Assembly: GCA_018066285.1 (NCBI GenBank)
Contig: JAGHRS010000003.1
Coordinates: 1-64,000 of the forward strand
From: Candidatus Treponema caballi
GTDB taxonomy: Bacteria > Spirochaetota > Spirochaetia > Treponematales > Treponemataceae
Direction of reading: 5' to 3'
Length of the DNA stretch: 64,000 nt
Every line of letters begins with the position of its first letter. The first letter of the stretch is position 1. The notes beneath the pieces are model-generated. The model did not search any database. It was not told the origin of the DNA and worked only from the letters and a program-made list of their open reading frames with translations. The position numbers were made by a program, and so were the translations under genes. Shown in pieces: positions 53,147 to 61,503 of the stretch.

Positions 53147-54187
53147 ATGCAAAAATTACTTTTCAGACTCAACGCACGCGTACTCTTACTGTTCCCGTTA
53201 TTCTGCGCCTTTCTGATGACAGCAGGATGTTCTGGTGTTTCTGCAGCAGACAGAGGAATAAAACTTGTCTCATGGAACGTTGAAACGTTCTTTGATGCCA
53301 CAACAAACGGCACTGAATACGCAGAATTCACCGGTTCCAGATCAAAATGGAACGCAGACAAATACCGCAACAGGCTTAAACAACTTACAGATTACATGAA
53401 GGAAGTTGACGCAGACATATATTGCTTCATGGAAATAGAAAACGAAGCCGTCGTGATGGACATTTCGAACCAGCTGCAAGGTTCCAGTTCCCATGGCACA
53501 GAATGGAACTATGCTGCTTTTGGCAAAGACCCGGGCGGCGCCATCGGATGTGCGGTGTTCTCCAAACTGCCGCTTGATTCCATCACCCTGCACCAGATTG
53601 ATTACCGGACAGCCCTTCCCGCATCCGCTTTTGAAAGCGTCGGAAGCGGTGATAAGCTTGAGCCGCCGGCAATGAGGCCGCTTCTCGAGATCCGTCTGCA
53701 CACAGGAGACCAGAGCAACGCGCAGCTCGCATTGTTTGTGTGTCACTGGAAAAGCAAATCAGGCGGCGAAGAAGAAAGCGCAGTGTGGCGTTCATGCCAG
53801 GAAGCGCTGCTCGCCCGGCGCATCAGGAAGGTGCTGGCTCAAGGGGCGGCTGTGCTCGCCTGCGGAGACTTCAACAGAGGGCTTTCTGAGTTCATGTGGT
53901 CGTATCAGGACGGATGTGTGGAGCTCCGTGACTTTTCAGAAAGCGTGACGGTATATTCGCCGTGGTTCAGTTCCTCGCAGCCGGGCTCGTACTTTTATCA
54001 GGGTGAATGGAACAAACTAGACCATATTTTCACCGCCGGGGGAACAACGCTCCTGACCTTTTTCGCTGACACAGGAAACGGCATCGTAACAGATGACGGC
54101 ATTCCTTATTCATACAACATACAGACAGGAAAAGGCTGGTCAGACCATCTGCCGCTCATCTGCACGTTTACAGTGTCAGCTCAGTAA
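53147..54187 (+). CDS. Exported endonuclease/exonuclease/phosphatase-family lipoprotein
   Basis: The 346-aa lipoprotein (MTAGC, Cys28) has an EEP (DNase I-like) domain. Catalytic motifs in order: LVSWNVETFF, CFMEIENEAVV, ALFVCHWKSKSGG, VLACGDFNRG, WNKLDHIF and GWSDHLPLICTF, so Asn, Glu, His, Asp and the final Asp-His are present. A surface DNase or phosphodiesterase that feeds nucleotide salvage is the likely role; a sphingomyelinase-like or phosphoinositide activity cannot be excluded. The start is fused to an upstream terminator-like hairpin. The stop overlaps the convergent ybaK by 20 nt. Confidence 0.85.
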   Translation: MQKLLFRLNARVLLLFPLFCAFLMTAGCSGVSAADRGIKLVSWNVETFFDATTNGTEYAEFTGSRSKWNADKYRNRLKQLTDYMKEVDADIYCFMEIENEAVVMDISNQLQGSSSHGTEWNYAAFGKDPGGAIGCAVFSKLPLDSITLHQIDYRTALPASAFESVGSGDKLEPPAMRPLLEIRLHTGDQSNAQLALFVCHWKSKSGGEEESAVWRSCQEALLARRIRKVLAQGAAVLACGDFNRGLSEFMWSYQDGCVELRDFSESVTVYSPWFSSSQPGSYFYQGEWNKLDHIFTAGGTTLLTFFADTGNGIVTDDGIPYSYNIQTGKGWSDHLPLICTFTVSAQ

Positions 54188-54638
54188 GTTCCGCCCCGGT
54201 CACAGAAGCGAGCTGTTCGCCGTTTACGCCCAGCTGCAGACCCCGCTGGCCTGCGCTCACAAAGATGATGTCAAAAAGAATGGCTGTTTCGTCTATGTAT
54301 GTCGGGTACTTCTTCTTCATGCCCAGCGGGGAACATCCACCGCGGATGTATCCGGTAAGTTTCAGCAGTTCCTGCGGATGCACCGGGTTTATATCCTTTG
54401 AATTGGTGAGCGCCCGGACTTTCTTAAGGTTGACGGTCGTCGTCGCCGGAACGCAGAACACGTAAATCTCGTTCCGCTCGTTCCGCATGACGATTGTCTT
54501 GAACACCTGCTCAGGAGGTAATCCCGCACTTGCTGCTGCATGCTGAGCATCAAGATTTTCCTCGTCAAACTCGTATGTATGTACTTCAAACGGCACATTC
54601 TCCGTCTCGAGGATGCGCATTGCATTTGTCTTTGTCAT
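54168..54638 (-). CDS. ybaK: Cys-tRNA(Pro)/Cys-tRNA deacylase (YbaK/EbsC)
   Basis: Hydrolyses cysteine mischarged on tRNA-Pro. The 156-aa product has the family pattern: AMRILETENVPFEVHTYEF, GLPPEQVFKTIVMR with the catalytic Lys, and GGCSPLGMKKKYPTYIDE. The ATG at 54638 fits family starts; TATACT (54645-54650) lies 6 nt upstream with no SD, a leaderless candidate. It is divergent from the RluA-type gene, whose start is only 67 bp away. Confidence 0.92.
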   Translation of the reverse strand: MTKTNAMRILETENVPFEVHTYEFDEENLDAQHAAASAGLPPEQVFKTIVMRNERNEIYVFCVPATTTVNLKKVRALTNSKDINPVHPQELLKLTGYIRGGCSPLGMKKKYPTYIDETAILFDIIFVSAGQRGLQLGVNGEQLASVTGAELTELTL

Positions 54639-54704
54639 GCCGTAAGTATAGCGTGTTTCATCCGTGTGTTCCATTCCTCAACGGATTTGCGGTATACTCA
54701 TCGC

Positions 54705-55385
54705 ATGAAGCAGGGACTTACCGTAAAAACGCTGTACGAAGATAAATACCTCATGGTCGTCTATAAGCCTGAAGGACTTATGACCGTTCCGTACGAAGGA
54801 TACCGCGGCAAAACGCTCATCGGCATTCTTGAAGAACAGCGCCGTAAACGCGGCCTTGTACACGGAAGTTTCAGACCGCAGGCCGTTCACCGGCTTGACC
54901 GCGACACTTCAGGCATCATGATGGTAGCCCTTACTCCGGATGTGCAGAAACGCGTCATGGATAACTGGCAGACGCTCGTCACAAAGCGCTGTTACCGAGC
55001 GCTTGCAGAATTGCCCCGCGGCCCGTTCCCGCTTGAAAATGAAGGCACCATCGATGCGCCGCTTACAAAAAACGCAAAGCATCACTCGTTCGTGGCAGAA
55101 AGCGGTGTACGTGCCATCACGCACTACAAGGTGCTGAACCACGGCGCACACTACGCGTTGCTCGAGCTTGAACTTGAGACAGGCCGCACAAACCAGATCC
55201 GCGCGCATCTCGCTTTTAAAGGCTGCCCCATTGCAGGTGACACGCAGTACCGCGCCCACACTGATCCCGACCACAGGATGTGCCTGCATGCACGCTCGCT
55301 TGAATTCACCCACCCTGTCACTGGAGAAAAGCTCAGTTTTGAAGCAAGCGAACCGCCCTCTTGGGAAATGATTTCCCGAAAGTAA
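54705..55385 (+). CDS. RluA-family pseudouridine synthase
   Basis: The 226-aa rRNA or tRNA pseudouridine synthase has the catalytic Asp in AVHRLDRDTSGIMM and the downstream LELELETGRTNQIRAHLAF motif. The N-terminus lacks an S4 domain, as in RluA/TruC-type enzymes, so the target is uncertain. The frame is open far upstream, but the conserved start is the ATG at 54705. TATACT (54693-54698) lies 6 nt before it without SD, so the mRNA is probably leaderless. Confidence 0.88.
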   Translation: MKQGLTVKTLYEDKYLMVVYKPEGLMTVPYEGYRGKTLIGILEEQRRKRGLVHGSFRPQAVHRLDRDTSGIMMVALTPDVQKRVMDNWQTLVTKRCYRALAELPRGPFPLENEGTIDAPLTKNAKHHSFVAESGVRAITHYKVLNHGAHYALLELELETGRTNQIRAHLAFKGCPIAGDTQYRAHTDPDHRMCLHARSLEFTHPVTGEKLSFEASEPPSWEMISRK

Positions 55386-55475
55386 CAGATTTAGTTTTTC
55401 ATGTGTTATAGTTATAATTGAAATGAAGGCATTATTCTTACAAAAAAAACTGACAGTCTTCATTAAGGAGAGTTT

Positions 55476-56042
55476 ATGAAAAAGATCATTCTGGTACTGT
55501 GCGTTCTGCTCATTTCTGCAGCAGCATTTGCTGATGTCATCCTTCAGGTTGATTACGAAGGAGTCGGATTCTCTTACTACAAACTGACAGGAGACTGTAA
55601 TCCGCAGATTACTGAAAGGGAATACTCAGAATTCGTGCCATTCAGCGGATTCACTCTTTCTTCAGTCCTGTATGAGTTCAATTCTGAAAAAGACACCCCA
55701 CTTCATTTTTACGCCGGTTTTGACGCAGGATTCTGCAGAATGGGCGCATCTGCTCTCGCTGTTGGCGGTTATTCTTTCAACCTTACCCAATTCGGTAACT
55801 GTACTCTGGAACTGAACACAGACCTGAAACTGGGTGGCGCCTTTGGTGTTACAAACACGTTTTACCCGATGGCCCAGGTTGGTGTAACGCTCGACATCCT
55901 GAAAGCAGACAGAAAAGGTCCTTTTGCAGGCATTGGCATTACATCCCAGATTATTGACCTGACATTCCCATCAATGTTCAAGGATGACACCTACATAGAT
56001 GGCTTCGATGGCCTCATTTTCACTGCCGGATGGAGATTCTGA
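55476..56042 (+). CDS. Small exported protein, probable outer-membrane barrel
   Basis: No specific family is recognised. The 188-aa product has a signal peptide MKKIILVLCVLLISAAAFA with cleavage before DVIL. Amphipathic strands alternate through the protein (LHFYAGFDAGFCRMGASAL, CTLELNTDLKLGGAFG) and the C-terminal residue is aromatic (TAGWRF), as in small eight-strand barrels. SD AAGGAG precedes the ATG. Monocistronic, with a strong terminator. Confidence 0.68.
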   Translation: MKKIILVLCVLLISAAAFADVILQVDYEGVGFSYYKLTGDCNPQITEREYSEFVPFSGFTLSSVLYEFNSEKDTPLHFYAGFDAGFCRMGASALAVGGYSFNLTQFGNCTLELNTDLKLGGAFGVTNTFYPMAQVGVTLDILKADRKGPFAGIGITSQIIDLTFPSMFKDDTYIDGFDGLIFTAGWRF

Positions 56043-56057
56043 CGTTTACAGAAGCAA

Positions 56058-56093
56058 TAAAAAAAAACGGTGCCCGATGGCACCGTTTTTTTT
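56058..56093. terminator. Bidirectional terminator
   Basis: AAAAAACGGTGCC and GGCACCGTTTTTT enclose a 4-nt loop with A/T runs on both sides. It serves the barrel gene (+) and the last gene of the ABC transporter operon (-). Confidence 0.9.
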
Positions 56094-57024
56094 ATCTCTC
56101 TTCTCTGAAATAAGGCGTTCCGAGTGACTCAGGCGCCTGATATTCCTTCTTTTTTCTAAGACTTGTCAGCACAAGCACGATGATTGTCGCAATGTACGGA
56201 ATCATATCAAGCAGCTGCGTGTTGACGAACATCTGGAACTTGAAGCCAATTCCTTTCAGTGCGCCGAACGCCCATGCTGCAAGAATTGCCTTGAGCGGAT
56301 CCCAGGTACTGAAGATGATGAACGCGACTGCAATCCATCCGGCTCCGGCGGTTATGTTTTCCTGCCAGCGCGGGACGAATACCAGCGACAGGTACGCACC
56401 GCCCAGTCCGCAGAAGAAACCGCCCAGCACAACATGGATGTACTTAACGCGTGAAACGGAGACTCCGGCTGCATCAGCGGCGCCCGGGTTTTCGCCTACG
56501 GCACGCAGGTTAAGCCCGGCCCGTGTGAACTTCATGTACAGGAACAGTACAATAGCGCTGATTATTGAGAAATAGACATACACGCTCTGATCAAAGAGCA
56601 TCGGGCCGATGACCGGTATCTTTGAAAGAAGCGGAATTGTTTTTGGCGCAAAGAAGTTCTGGATTGATTCAGGCAGTGCCTTTCCGGAAAGCGTCTTACC
56701 GAAGAAGCCGGAAACGCCGGTTCCGAAAATCGTGAGCACAAGGCCGGTTACAACCTGATTTCCGCGCAACGTGATGGTGATGACGGCATAAATGAGGGCG
56801 CCACACGCACCGGCGATACCGGCAGCAAGCATACCCAGCAAAGGATTTCCGGTGTTGAAAGCAGCAGAAAAACCAAATGCCGCGCCAAGCAGCATCATGC
56901 CTTCAATACCAAGGTTCATGTTGCCGGCTTTTTCACAGAGAATGCCGCCGAGAATGGCGAGCAGGATTGCAGTACCCATCTGAACTGATGTCTGCAGGAA
57001 CATTTCAATCGTTGTAAGAACCAT
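56092..57024 (-). CDS. ABC transporter permease, BMP/nucleoside type (second)
   Basis: The 310-aa permease of the branched-chain/ribose-like family used with BMP-type binding proteins (NupQ/YufQ-like). It has about eight to nine membrane helices with LGIEGMMLLGAAFGFSAAF near the N-terminus and the EAA-like loop PGAADAAGVSVSRVKYIHVV near residue 175. The ATG overlaps the previous stop as TAATG, so it is coupled to the first permease. Last gene of the operon. Confidence 0.88.
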   Translation of the reverse strand: MVLTTIEMFLQTSVQMGTAILLAILGGILCEKAGNMNLGIEGMMLLGAAFGFSAAFNTGNPLLGMLAAGIAGACGALIYAVITITLRGNQVVTGLVLTIFGTGVSGFFGKTLSGKALPESIQNFFAPKTIPLLSKIPVIGPMLFDQSVYVYFSIISAIVLFLYMKFTRAGLNLRAVGENPGAADAAGVSVSRVKYIHVVLGGFFCGLGGAYLSLVFVPRWQENITAGAGWIAVAFIIFSTWDPLKAILAAWAFGALKGIGFKFQMFVNTQLLDMIPYIATIIVLVLTSLRKKKEYQAPESLGTPYFREER

Positions 57025-58109
57025 TACTCTGCCTCCCCTTCTTTTTCAGCTGCTTTCTGCTTCTTTCCCGACCACACAAAACGGTAGTGCAGGAAGAACT
57101 CACTGCCAAGCACGAAGAATATGATGATTCCCTGAATGATCTGAGCCATGCTGGCCGGAATCTTGAGGGCTGACTGCATGAACATGCCGCCCTGGATAAG
57201 CATTGAGAACAGGAACGAAACGACAAGCATGGCAAGCGGATTAAGCTGAGCAAGCCAGGTAGTGATTACCGCCGTAAAGCCGAGGCCGCCTGAAAGCTGC
57301 TCAGAAAGCGAGTGTTCAATGCCTGAAGCCTGCAGCATGCCTGCAATACCGCAGATGCCGCCTGAAAGCATGATGGCAATGACGGTGACGCGTCCTACGT
57401 TGATGCCGGCGTAACGGGCCGTTGCTGCACTGCCGCCAAGAACATCAATCTCGTAACCGAGTTTTGTCCGCTTGAAAAGGAAGAACAGCAGTACTGCCAG
57501 CACTATGGTGATTATCCAGCCGATATGGATGCCGAACACTTTCGGAAGCACGGCCGCATCAACAAACTGCGGGAACTTCGGGAAGCCGTTCGCCTTCGGG
57601 TCTTTCCACGGACCGTACTGCAGAAAGGCAATCCAGGCGGTGGCGACATAGTTCAACATAAGCGTAACGAGCGTTTCGCTTGCGCCGGTCTTGTTTTTAA
57701 GGACTGCAGGAATAAGGGCCCACAATCCGCCGACGATGGCACCTGCGATAAACATGCAGAGCAACATGACCGGCGCCGGCAGAGACGGAACGCCAAAAGC
57801 AACGGCAGCGGCTGCGAAGGCGCCCATGTAGAACTGGCCTTCAGCACCGATGTTCCAGAACTTCATGCGGAACGCGACGCCGGTTCCAAGAGAAAGAACG
57901 GCAAGCGGAATCGCCTTGTTCACTGTTTCGCGGATGCGGTACGCGGTTCCGAGAGAGCCCTTCACCATGTTTCCAAGAACAGTGAACGGATTATATCCCA
58001 TTATGGCAATGACCAGTGCGGAAGCTGCAATGGATGCAACAACAGCAATGAGTCTGAGCATTTTTTCATACATGCCGGTTGGTTCCGGCCGTGCAACAAT
58101 GCGCATCAT
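57024..58109 (-). CDS. ABC transporter permease, BMP/nucleoside type (first)
   Basis: The 361-aa permease (NupP/YufP-like) has about nine hydrophobic segments, the FWNIGAEGQFYMGAFAAAAV block near residue 85 and the cytoplasmic loop GGSAATARYAGINVGRVTVI near 225. The start overlaps the ATPase stop by 4 nt (ATGA). It pairs with the following permease to form the channel. Confidence 0.88.
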   Translation of the reverse strand: MMRIVARPEPTGMYEKMLRLIAVVASIAASALVIAIMGYNPFTVLGNMVKGSLGTAYRIRETVNKAIPLAVLSLGTGVAFRMKFWNIGAEGQFYMGAFAAAAVAFGVPSLPAPVMLLCMFIAGAIVGGLWALIPAVLKNKTGASETLVTLMLNYVATAWIAFLQYGPWKDPKANGFPKFPQFVDAAVLPKVFGIHIGWIITIVLAVLLFFLFKRTKLGYEIDVLGGSAATARYAGINVGRVTVIAIMLSGGICGIAGMLQASGIEHSLSEQLSGGLGFTAVITTWLAQLNPLAMLVVSFLFSMLIQGGMFMQSALKIPASMAQIIQGIIIFFVLGSEFFLHYRFVWSGKKQKAAEKEGEAE

Positions 58110-59608
58110 TCTGCACCTCCCATCATGAGAAGGCCAACCTGTTCCTTTGTGGTTGTCCGCGGATCAACTATATCCATGACACGGCCATCGTGAATGACCA
58201 TAAGTCTGTCTGAAAGTTCCATGAGAACGTCCAGGTCTTCTCCGATAAAGAGGACGCCGACGCCTTTCTGCTTCTGCTTGTTGAGCATGCTGTACACGAT
58301 GAATGAAGCGCCGATATCAAGACCGCGGACAGGATATGCAGTTACAAGCACCTTTGGCTCCATGCTGATTTCGCGGCCAAGCAGGACTTTCTGGATGTTG
58401 CCGCCTGACAGTTTCTTAACAGCGTGTCTTATAGACGGCGTTGAAATGTCATAATCGCCGACAACAGCCTCAGCGCGCTTTATGCCCGCTTCCCTGTCCA
58501 TGAAAATGCCCTTTGACTCATCGTATGTCTTGAGCATGACGTTATCTACAATGTCCATGCCAGCTACGAGTCCCATGCCAAGGCGGTCTTCAGGAACGAA
58601 ACTCATGCGGACGCCGCGTTTCTTGATTTCAAGCGGGGTCATGCCGACAAGTTCTTCATCCATGAAGCGGATGGAACCGTCATCAAGCTTCTGAAGGCCG
58701 GCAATAGCCTCGCACAGCTCTTTCTGGCCGGAACCCGCAATGCCTGCAATGCCGAGAATCTCGCCGCCATGCAGGCTGAACGTCATTTCATCAAGCAGCT
58801 TACGGCCGTTTTCTGGATCAGTCAGTGAAATGCCGTTTACGGTGAGCAGCGGCTTTTCGGAGCGTTCAGCGCTTTCCCGCTGTATTTCAAGCGACATCTG
58901 CCGGCCGACCATGAGCGCGGTAAGCTCTTCAGGCGTTGTTGAAGCAGTGTCTACAATGTCAGCGTTCTGACCGTGACGCAGAACGGCGACGCGGTCGCTT
59001 ATCTCCATGACTTCGTTCAGTTTATGCGTAATGATGAGGATTGTGCAGCCGGCGTCACGCATGCGGCGGAGCACTGCAAACAGATGGTCTGTTTCCTGAG
59101 GCGTCAGAACCGCGGTCGGCTCATCCAGGATGAGGACATTTGCTCCGCGGTACAGTACCTTGATGATTTCCACCGTCTGCTTTTCGCTGACAGACATGTC
59201 ATATATCTTCTTATCCGGATCAACGGTCAATCCGTATGTCTTTTCGAGTTTTTCAATTTTTGCGCGGACTGCTTTCTTCCTGATGAAAACACCGGCTTTT
59301 TCGCCAATCGTTATGTTTTCAAGAGCAGTCATGACGGAAACGAGCTTGTAGTGCTGGTGCACCATACCGATGCCGGCCTTGATTGCATCCGCAGGACAGG
59401 TAAAATGCTGTTCCTTACCGTCAATAAAAAGGGAACCTGCATCAGGTGCATAAATACCTGACAACATGTTCACGAGGGTTGTCTTTCCTGAACCGTTCTC
59501 TCCAAGCAAAGCCAGAATCTCGCCTTTTCTGACATCAAGAGAAACGTCGTCGTTAGCCACAACCTGGCCAAATGTCTTTGAAATATGCTGTAAAGAAATG
59601 TATTCCAT
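58106..59608 (-). CDS. ABC transporter ATPase, two nucleotide-binding domains
   Basis: The 500-aa sugar/nucleoside-type ATPase has tandem domains (NupO/YufO-like). Domain 1: Walker A GENGSGKTTL, signature MSVSEKQ (variant), Walker B LILDEPTAVL. Domain 2: a degenerate P-loop GIAGSGQKEL, signature LSGGNIQK and Walker B-like LVTAYPVRGLD. One strong and one weak site is usual for this family. It energises the two permeases downstream and works with the BMP protein upstream. Confidence 0.92.
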   Translation of the reverse strand: MEYISLQHISKTFGQVVANDDVSLDVRKGEILALLGENGSGKTTLVNMLSGIYAPDAGSLFIDGKEQHFTCPADAIKAGIGMVHQHYKLVSVMTALENITIGEKAGVFIRKKAVRAKIEKLEKTYGLTVDPDKKIYDMSVSEKQTVEIIKVLYRGANVLILDEPTAVLTPQETDHLFAVLRRMRDAGCTILIITHKLNEVMEISDRVAVLRHGQNADIVDTASTTPEELTALMVGRQMSLEIQRESAERSEKPLLTVNGISLTDPENGRKLLDEMTFSLHGGEILGIAGIAGSGQKELCEAIAGLQKLDDGSIRFMDEELVGMTPLEIKKRGVRMSFVPEDRLGMGLVAGMDIVDNVMLKTYDESKGIFMDREAGIKRAEAVVGDYDISTPSIRHAVKKLSGGNIQKVLLGREISMEPKVLVTAYPVRGLDIGASFIVYSMLNKQKQKGVGVLFIGEDLDVLMELSDRLMVIHDGRVMDIVDPRTTTKEQVGLLMMGGAE

Positions 59609-59647
59609 CTGGGGATTTACTCCCTGTCTGTAAAATAAGTCAGATAC

Positions 59648-59685
59648 AAAAACAGCCCGGCAGAGAAGACTCCGCCAGGCTGCGT
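59648..59685 (-). terminator. Attenuating terminator between BMP gene and ATPase gene
   Basis: CAGCC-GGC and GCC-GGCTG arms with one mismatch are followed by five T on the minus strand. A terminator after the binding-protein gene would give it higher expression than the membrane parts. Confidence 0.75.
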
Positions 59686-59698
59686 TTACAATAGAAGC

Positions 59699-60790
59699 TT
59701 ATTCAGCTTTTCCGATTACGCCTTTTACGAACCAGCTCATGTTCCAGATTTCATCATCTGTCATCTGAACACCAGCAGGAACTCTTTCAACGCCGTTCTG
59801 GTCGTAGATTGGTCCGCAGAATGGGTCGAATTCGTGGTTGATCATTGCCTGCTTTACAGGCTCAATTGCTTCTGCTGTTCCAGGAGCGCAGTTTGCTGTA
59901 AGAGCATCAAGTCCGACAACGCCTGTTGACATGTCTTCCCAGTAAGCGACTCCCTTCCAGGTGCCGTCAAGAATCTTCTGGACGTTCTGTGTGTAGAATA
60001 CATCCCAGTTGAAGATTGGTGCTGTCAGGTAAGACTTTGGAGCAGCTGTTGGAGTTGCTACGTTGTAACCGATGCAGTATGCACCCTTTTCCTGTGCAGC
60101 AATCTGTGGAGCTGTTGTGTCCTGATGCTGTTCAAGAACGTCACATCCCTTGTTCAGGAGCTCAAGAGCAGCCTGCTTTTCAACAGAAGGATCGTACCAT
60201 GTGTTTGTCCAGATAACTTCAACTGTTGCAGTCGGGTTTACTGAAAGAACACCGAGTGTGAAAGCGTTGATACCGCGGATGACTTCAGGAAGCTGCATTG
60301 CTGCAACGTAACCGATCTTGCCGTTTGCAGTGCGGAGACCTGCTGCGATACCAGCGAGGTAACGTGCCTGATAAACTTTTCCGAAGTATGAGCACATGTT
60401 ATCAAGCTGTGTGTAGCCTGAGCAGTGTCCGAAGTAGAGGTTCGGGAAATCTTTTGCAACTTTTGCTGTCCAGTCCATGAAACCGAAGCTGTTTGTGTAG
60501 ATTACGTTACAGCCCTGATCAATGAGGTTGCGGATTGCAACTTCACAGTCTGAGTTTTCACCGACATTCTCGACGTATGCAGTCTCGATACCCATAGCCT
60601 CAATTGCAAGGCGTCCTTTGTCATGAGCCTGTGTGTAACCTTCATCATTGATGGCACCAATGTAAACAAAACCGACCTTCATTGTTTCCTTTGTCAGTTT
60701 GCCATCATTTGCAGCTTCTTTCTTTCCACCTGCAAATGCGCCGCTTACGAGTACTGCGAGAACCAGTACGAGAGCAAGAGCTTTTTTCAT
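59699..60790 (-). CDS. BMP-family substrate-binding protein
   Basis: The 363-aa periplasmic binding protein of the basic membrane protein family, probably for purines or nucleosides. Features: KVGFVYIGAINDEGYTQAHD at the N-terminus, NVIYTNSFGFMDWTAKVA, YFGHCSGYTQLDNMCSYFG, and LLNKGCDVLEQHQDTTAP. The signal peptide ends VSGAFAGGKKEA, with no lipobox cysteine, whereas many family members are lipoproteins. I start at 60790 (SD GAGGAG); an ATG at 60805 overlaps the SD. It lies 43 nt after xpt, which supports a purine substrate. Confidence 0.87.
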   Translation of the reverse strand: MKKALALVLVLAVLVSGAFAGGKKEAANDGKLTKETMKVGFVYIGAINDEGYTQAHDKGRLAIEAMGIETAYVENVGENSDCEVAIRNLIDQGCNVIYTNSFGFMDWTAKVAKDFPNLYFGHCSGYTQLDNMCSYFGKVYQARYLAGIAAGLRTANGKIGYVAAMQLPEVIRGINAFTLGVLSVNPTATVEVIWTNTWYDPSVEKQAALELLNKGCDVLEQHQDTTAPQIAAQEKGAYCIGYNVATPTAAPKSYLTAPIFNWDVFYTQNVQKILDGTWKGVAYWEDMSTGVVGLDALTANCAPGTAEAIEPVKQAMINHEFDPFCGPIYDQNGVERVPAGVQMTDDEIWNMSWFVKGVIGKAE

Positions 60791-60833
60791 TTTAATACTC
60801 CTCATATTTTAACCGCCGGATAATCCGGAACGG

Positions 60834-61409
60834 TCAATTTAAAAAAACAACACCAGTTTCTGGTGACATGGATTCAATAATCGCCAGTGACTCAATGCGT
60901 AACCCTGCTTTCCTGAGGCGCTTACCGCCATCCTGGAAGCCCTTTTCAATGGCAATGCCGGCACCGACGACAGTTGCTCCTGCCTGCCGGAGCATTGACA
61001 CGAGGCCTTCAAGAGCCGCTCCGTTTGCAAGGAAGTCGTCTATAATAAGGATTGAGTCGTCCTTTGAAATGAATTCTTTTGAAACGATGACAGTGTTATC
61101 AGTTCCGTGTGTGTAAGAGTGGATGACAGATGAATACACATCTTCAGGAACGTTGGAAGATCTGTTCTTCTTGCAGAAGACAACAGGAACGTGGAATGCG
61201 CGGGCTGCAGAACAGGCGACTGCAATGCCGGATGATTCAATGGTCACAATCTTTGTGATTTTCTGGTCTGAGAAAAGACGCGCAAACTCCTCGCCCATGG
61301 CATCAAGAAGGTCTATATCTATCTGGTGATTAAGGAAACTGCTTACCTTGAGGATATTGCCGGGAAGCACGCGGCCGTCAGTTGCAATTCTGCTTTTTAA
61401 CTGTTCCAT
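60834..61409 (-). CDS. xpt: Xanthine phosphoribosyltransferase
   Basis: Converts xanthine (and probably related purines) to the nucleotide with PRPP. The 191-aa product is the usual length. It has ATDGRVLPGNILKVSSFLNH near the start, KIVTIESSGIAVA, and the PRPP motif ILIIDDFLANGAAL near residue 130. First gene of the purine salvage and transport operon. TAGAAT (61415-61420) is 5 nt before the ATG; a TTGACA (61445-61440) lies 19 nt further up. There is no SD and no room for a purine riboswitch. Confidence 0.93.
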   Translation of the reverse strand: MEQLKSRIATDGRVLPGNILKVSSFLNHQIDIDLLDAMGEEFARLFSDQKITKIVTIESSGIAVACSAARAFHVPVVFCKKNRSSNVPEDVYSSVIHSYTHGTDNTVIVSKEFISKDDSILIIDDFLANGAALEGLVSMLRQAGATVVGAGIAIEKGFQDGGKRLRKAGLRIESLAIIESMSPETGVVFLN

Positions 61410-61468
61410 ATAGTATTCTACTGCAAATGGGGGGCTGCGTGTCAATATGACACTAAATATAGCGTATA

Positions 61469-61497
61469 TTGTCAAATCGAAATTCGTGAAATATACT
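61469..61497 (+). promoter_or_regulatory. Promoter of exported protein gene, leaderless geometry
   Basis: TTGTCA (61469-61474), 17-nt spacer, TATACT (61492-61497). The ATG at 61504 begins 6 nt further on and no SD is present. Confidence 0.75.
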
Positions 61498-61503
61498 GTA
61501 AAT

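Noticed and set aside
57525-58193. 222-codon plus-strand frame antisense to the ABC permease and ATPase genes
   Set aside because: Shadow of two clear genes, without SD, rich in His and Asn as expected from the reverse strand of membrane-protein codons.
61426-61434. Run of six C (minus strand) between -35 and -10 of xpt as another phase-variable tract
   Set aside because: Six bases is short for frequent slippage, and the run is interrupted compared with the G9/G10 promoters.
61410-61503. Purine riboswitch before xpt
   Set aside because: The predicted start site is at or next to the ATG, leaving no leader for an aptamer.
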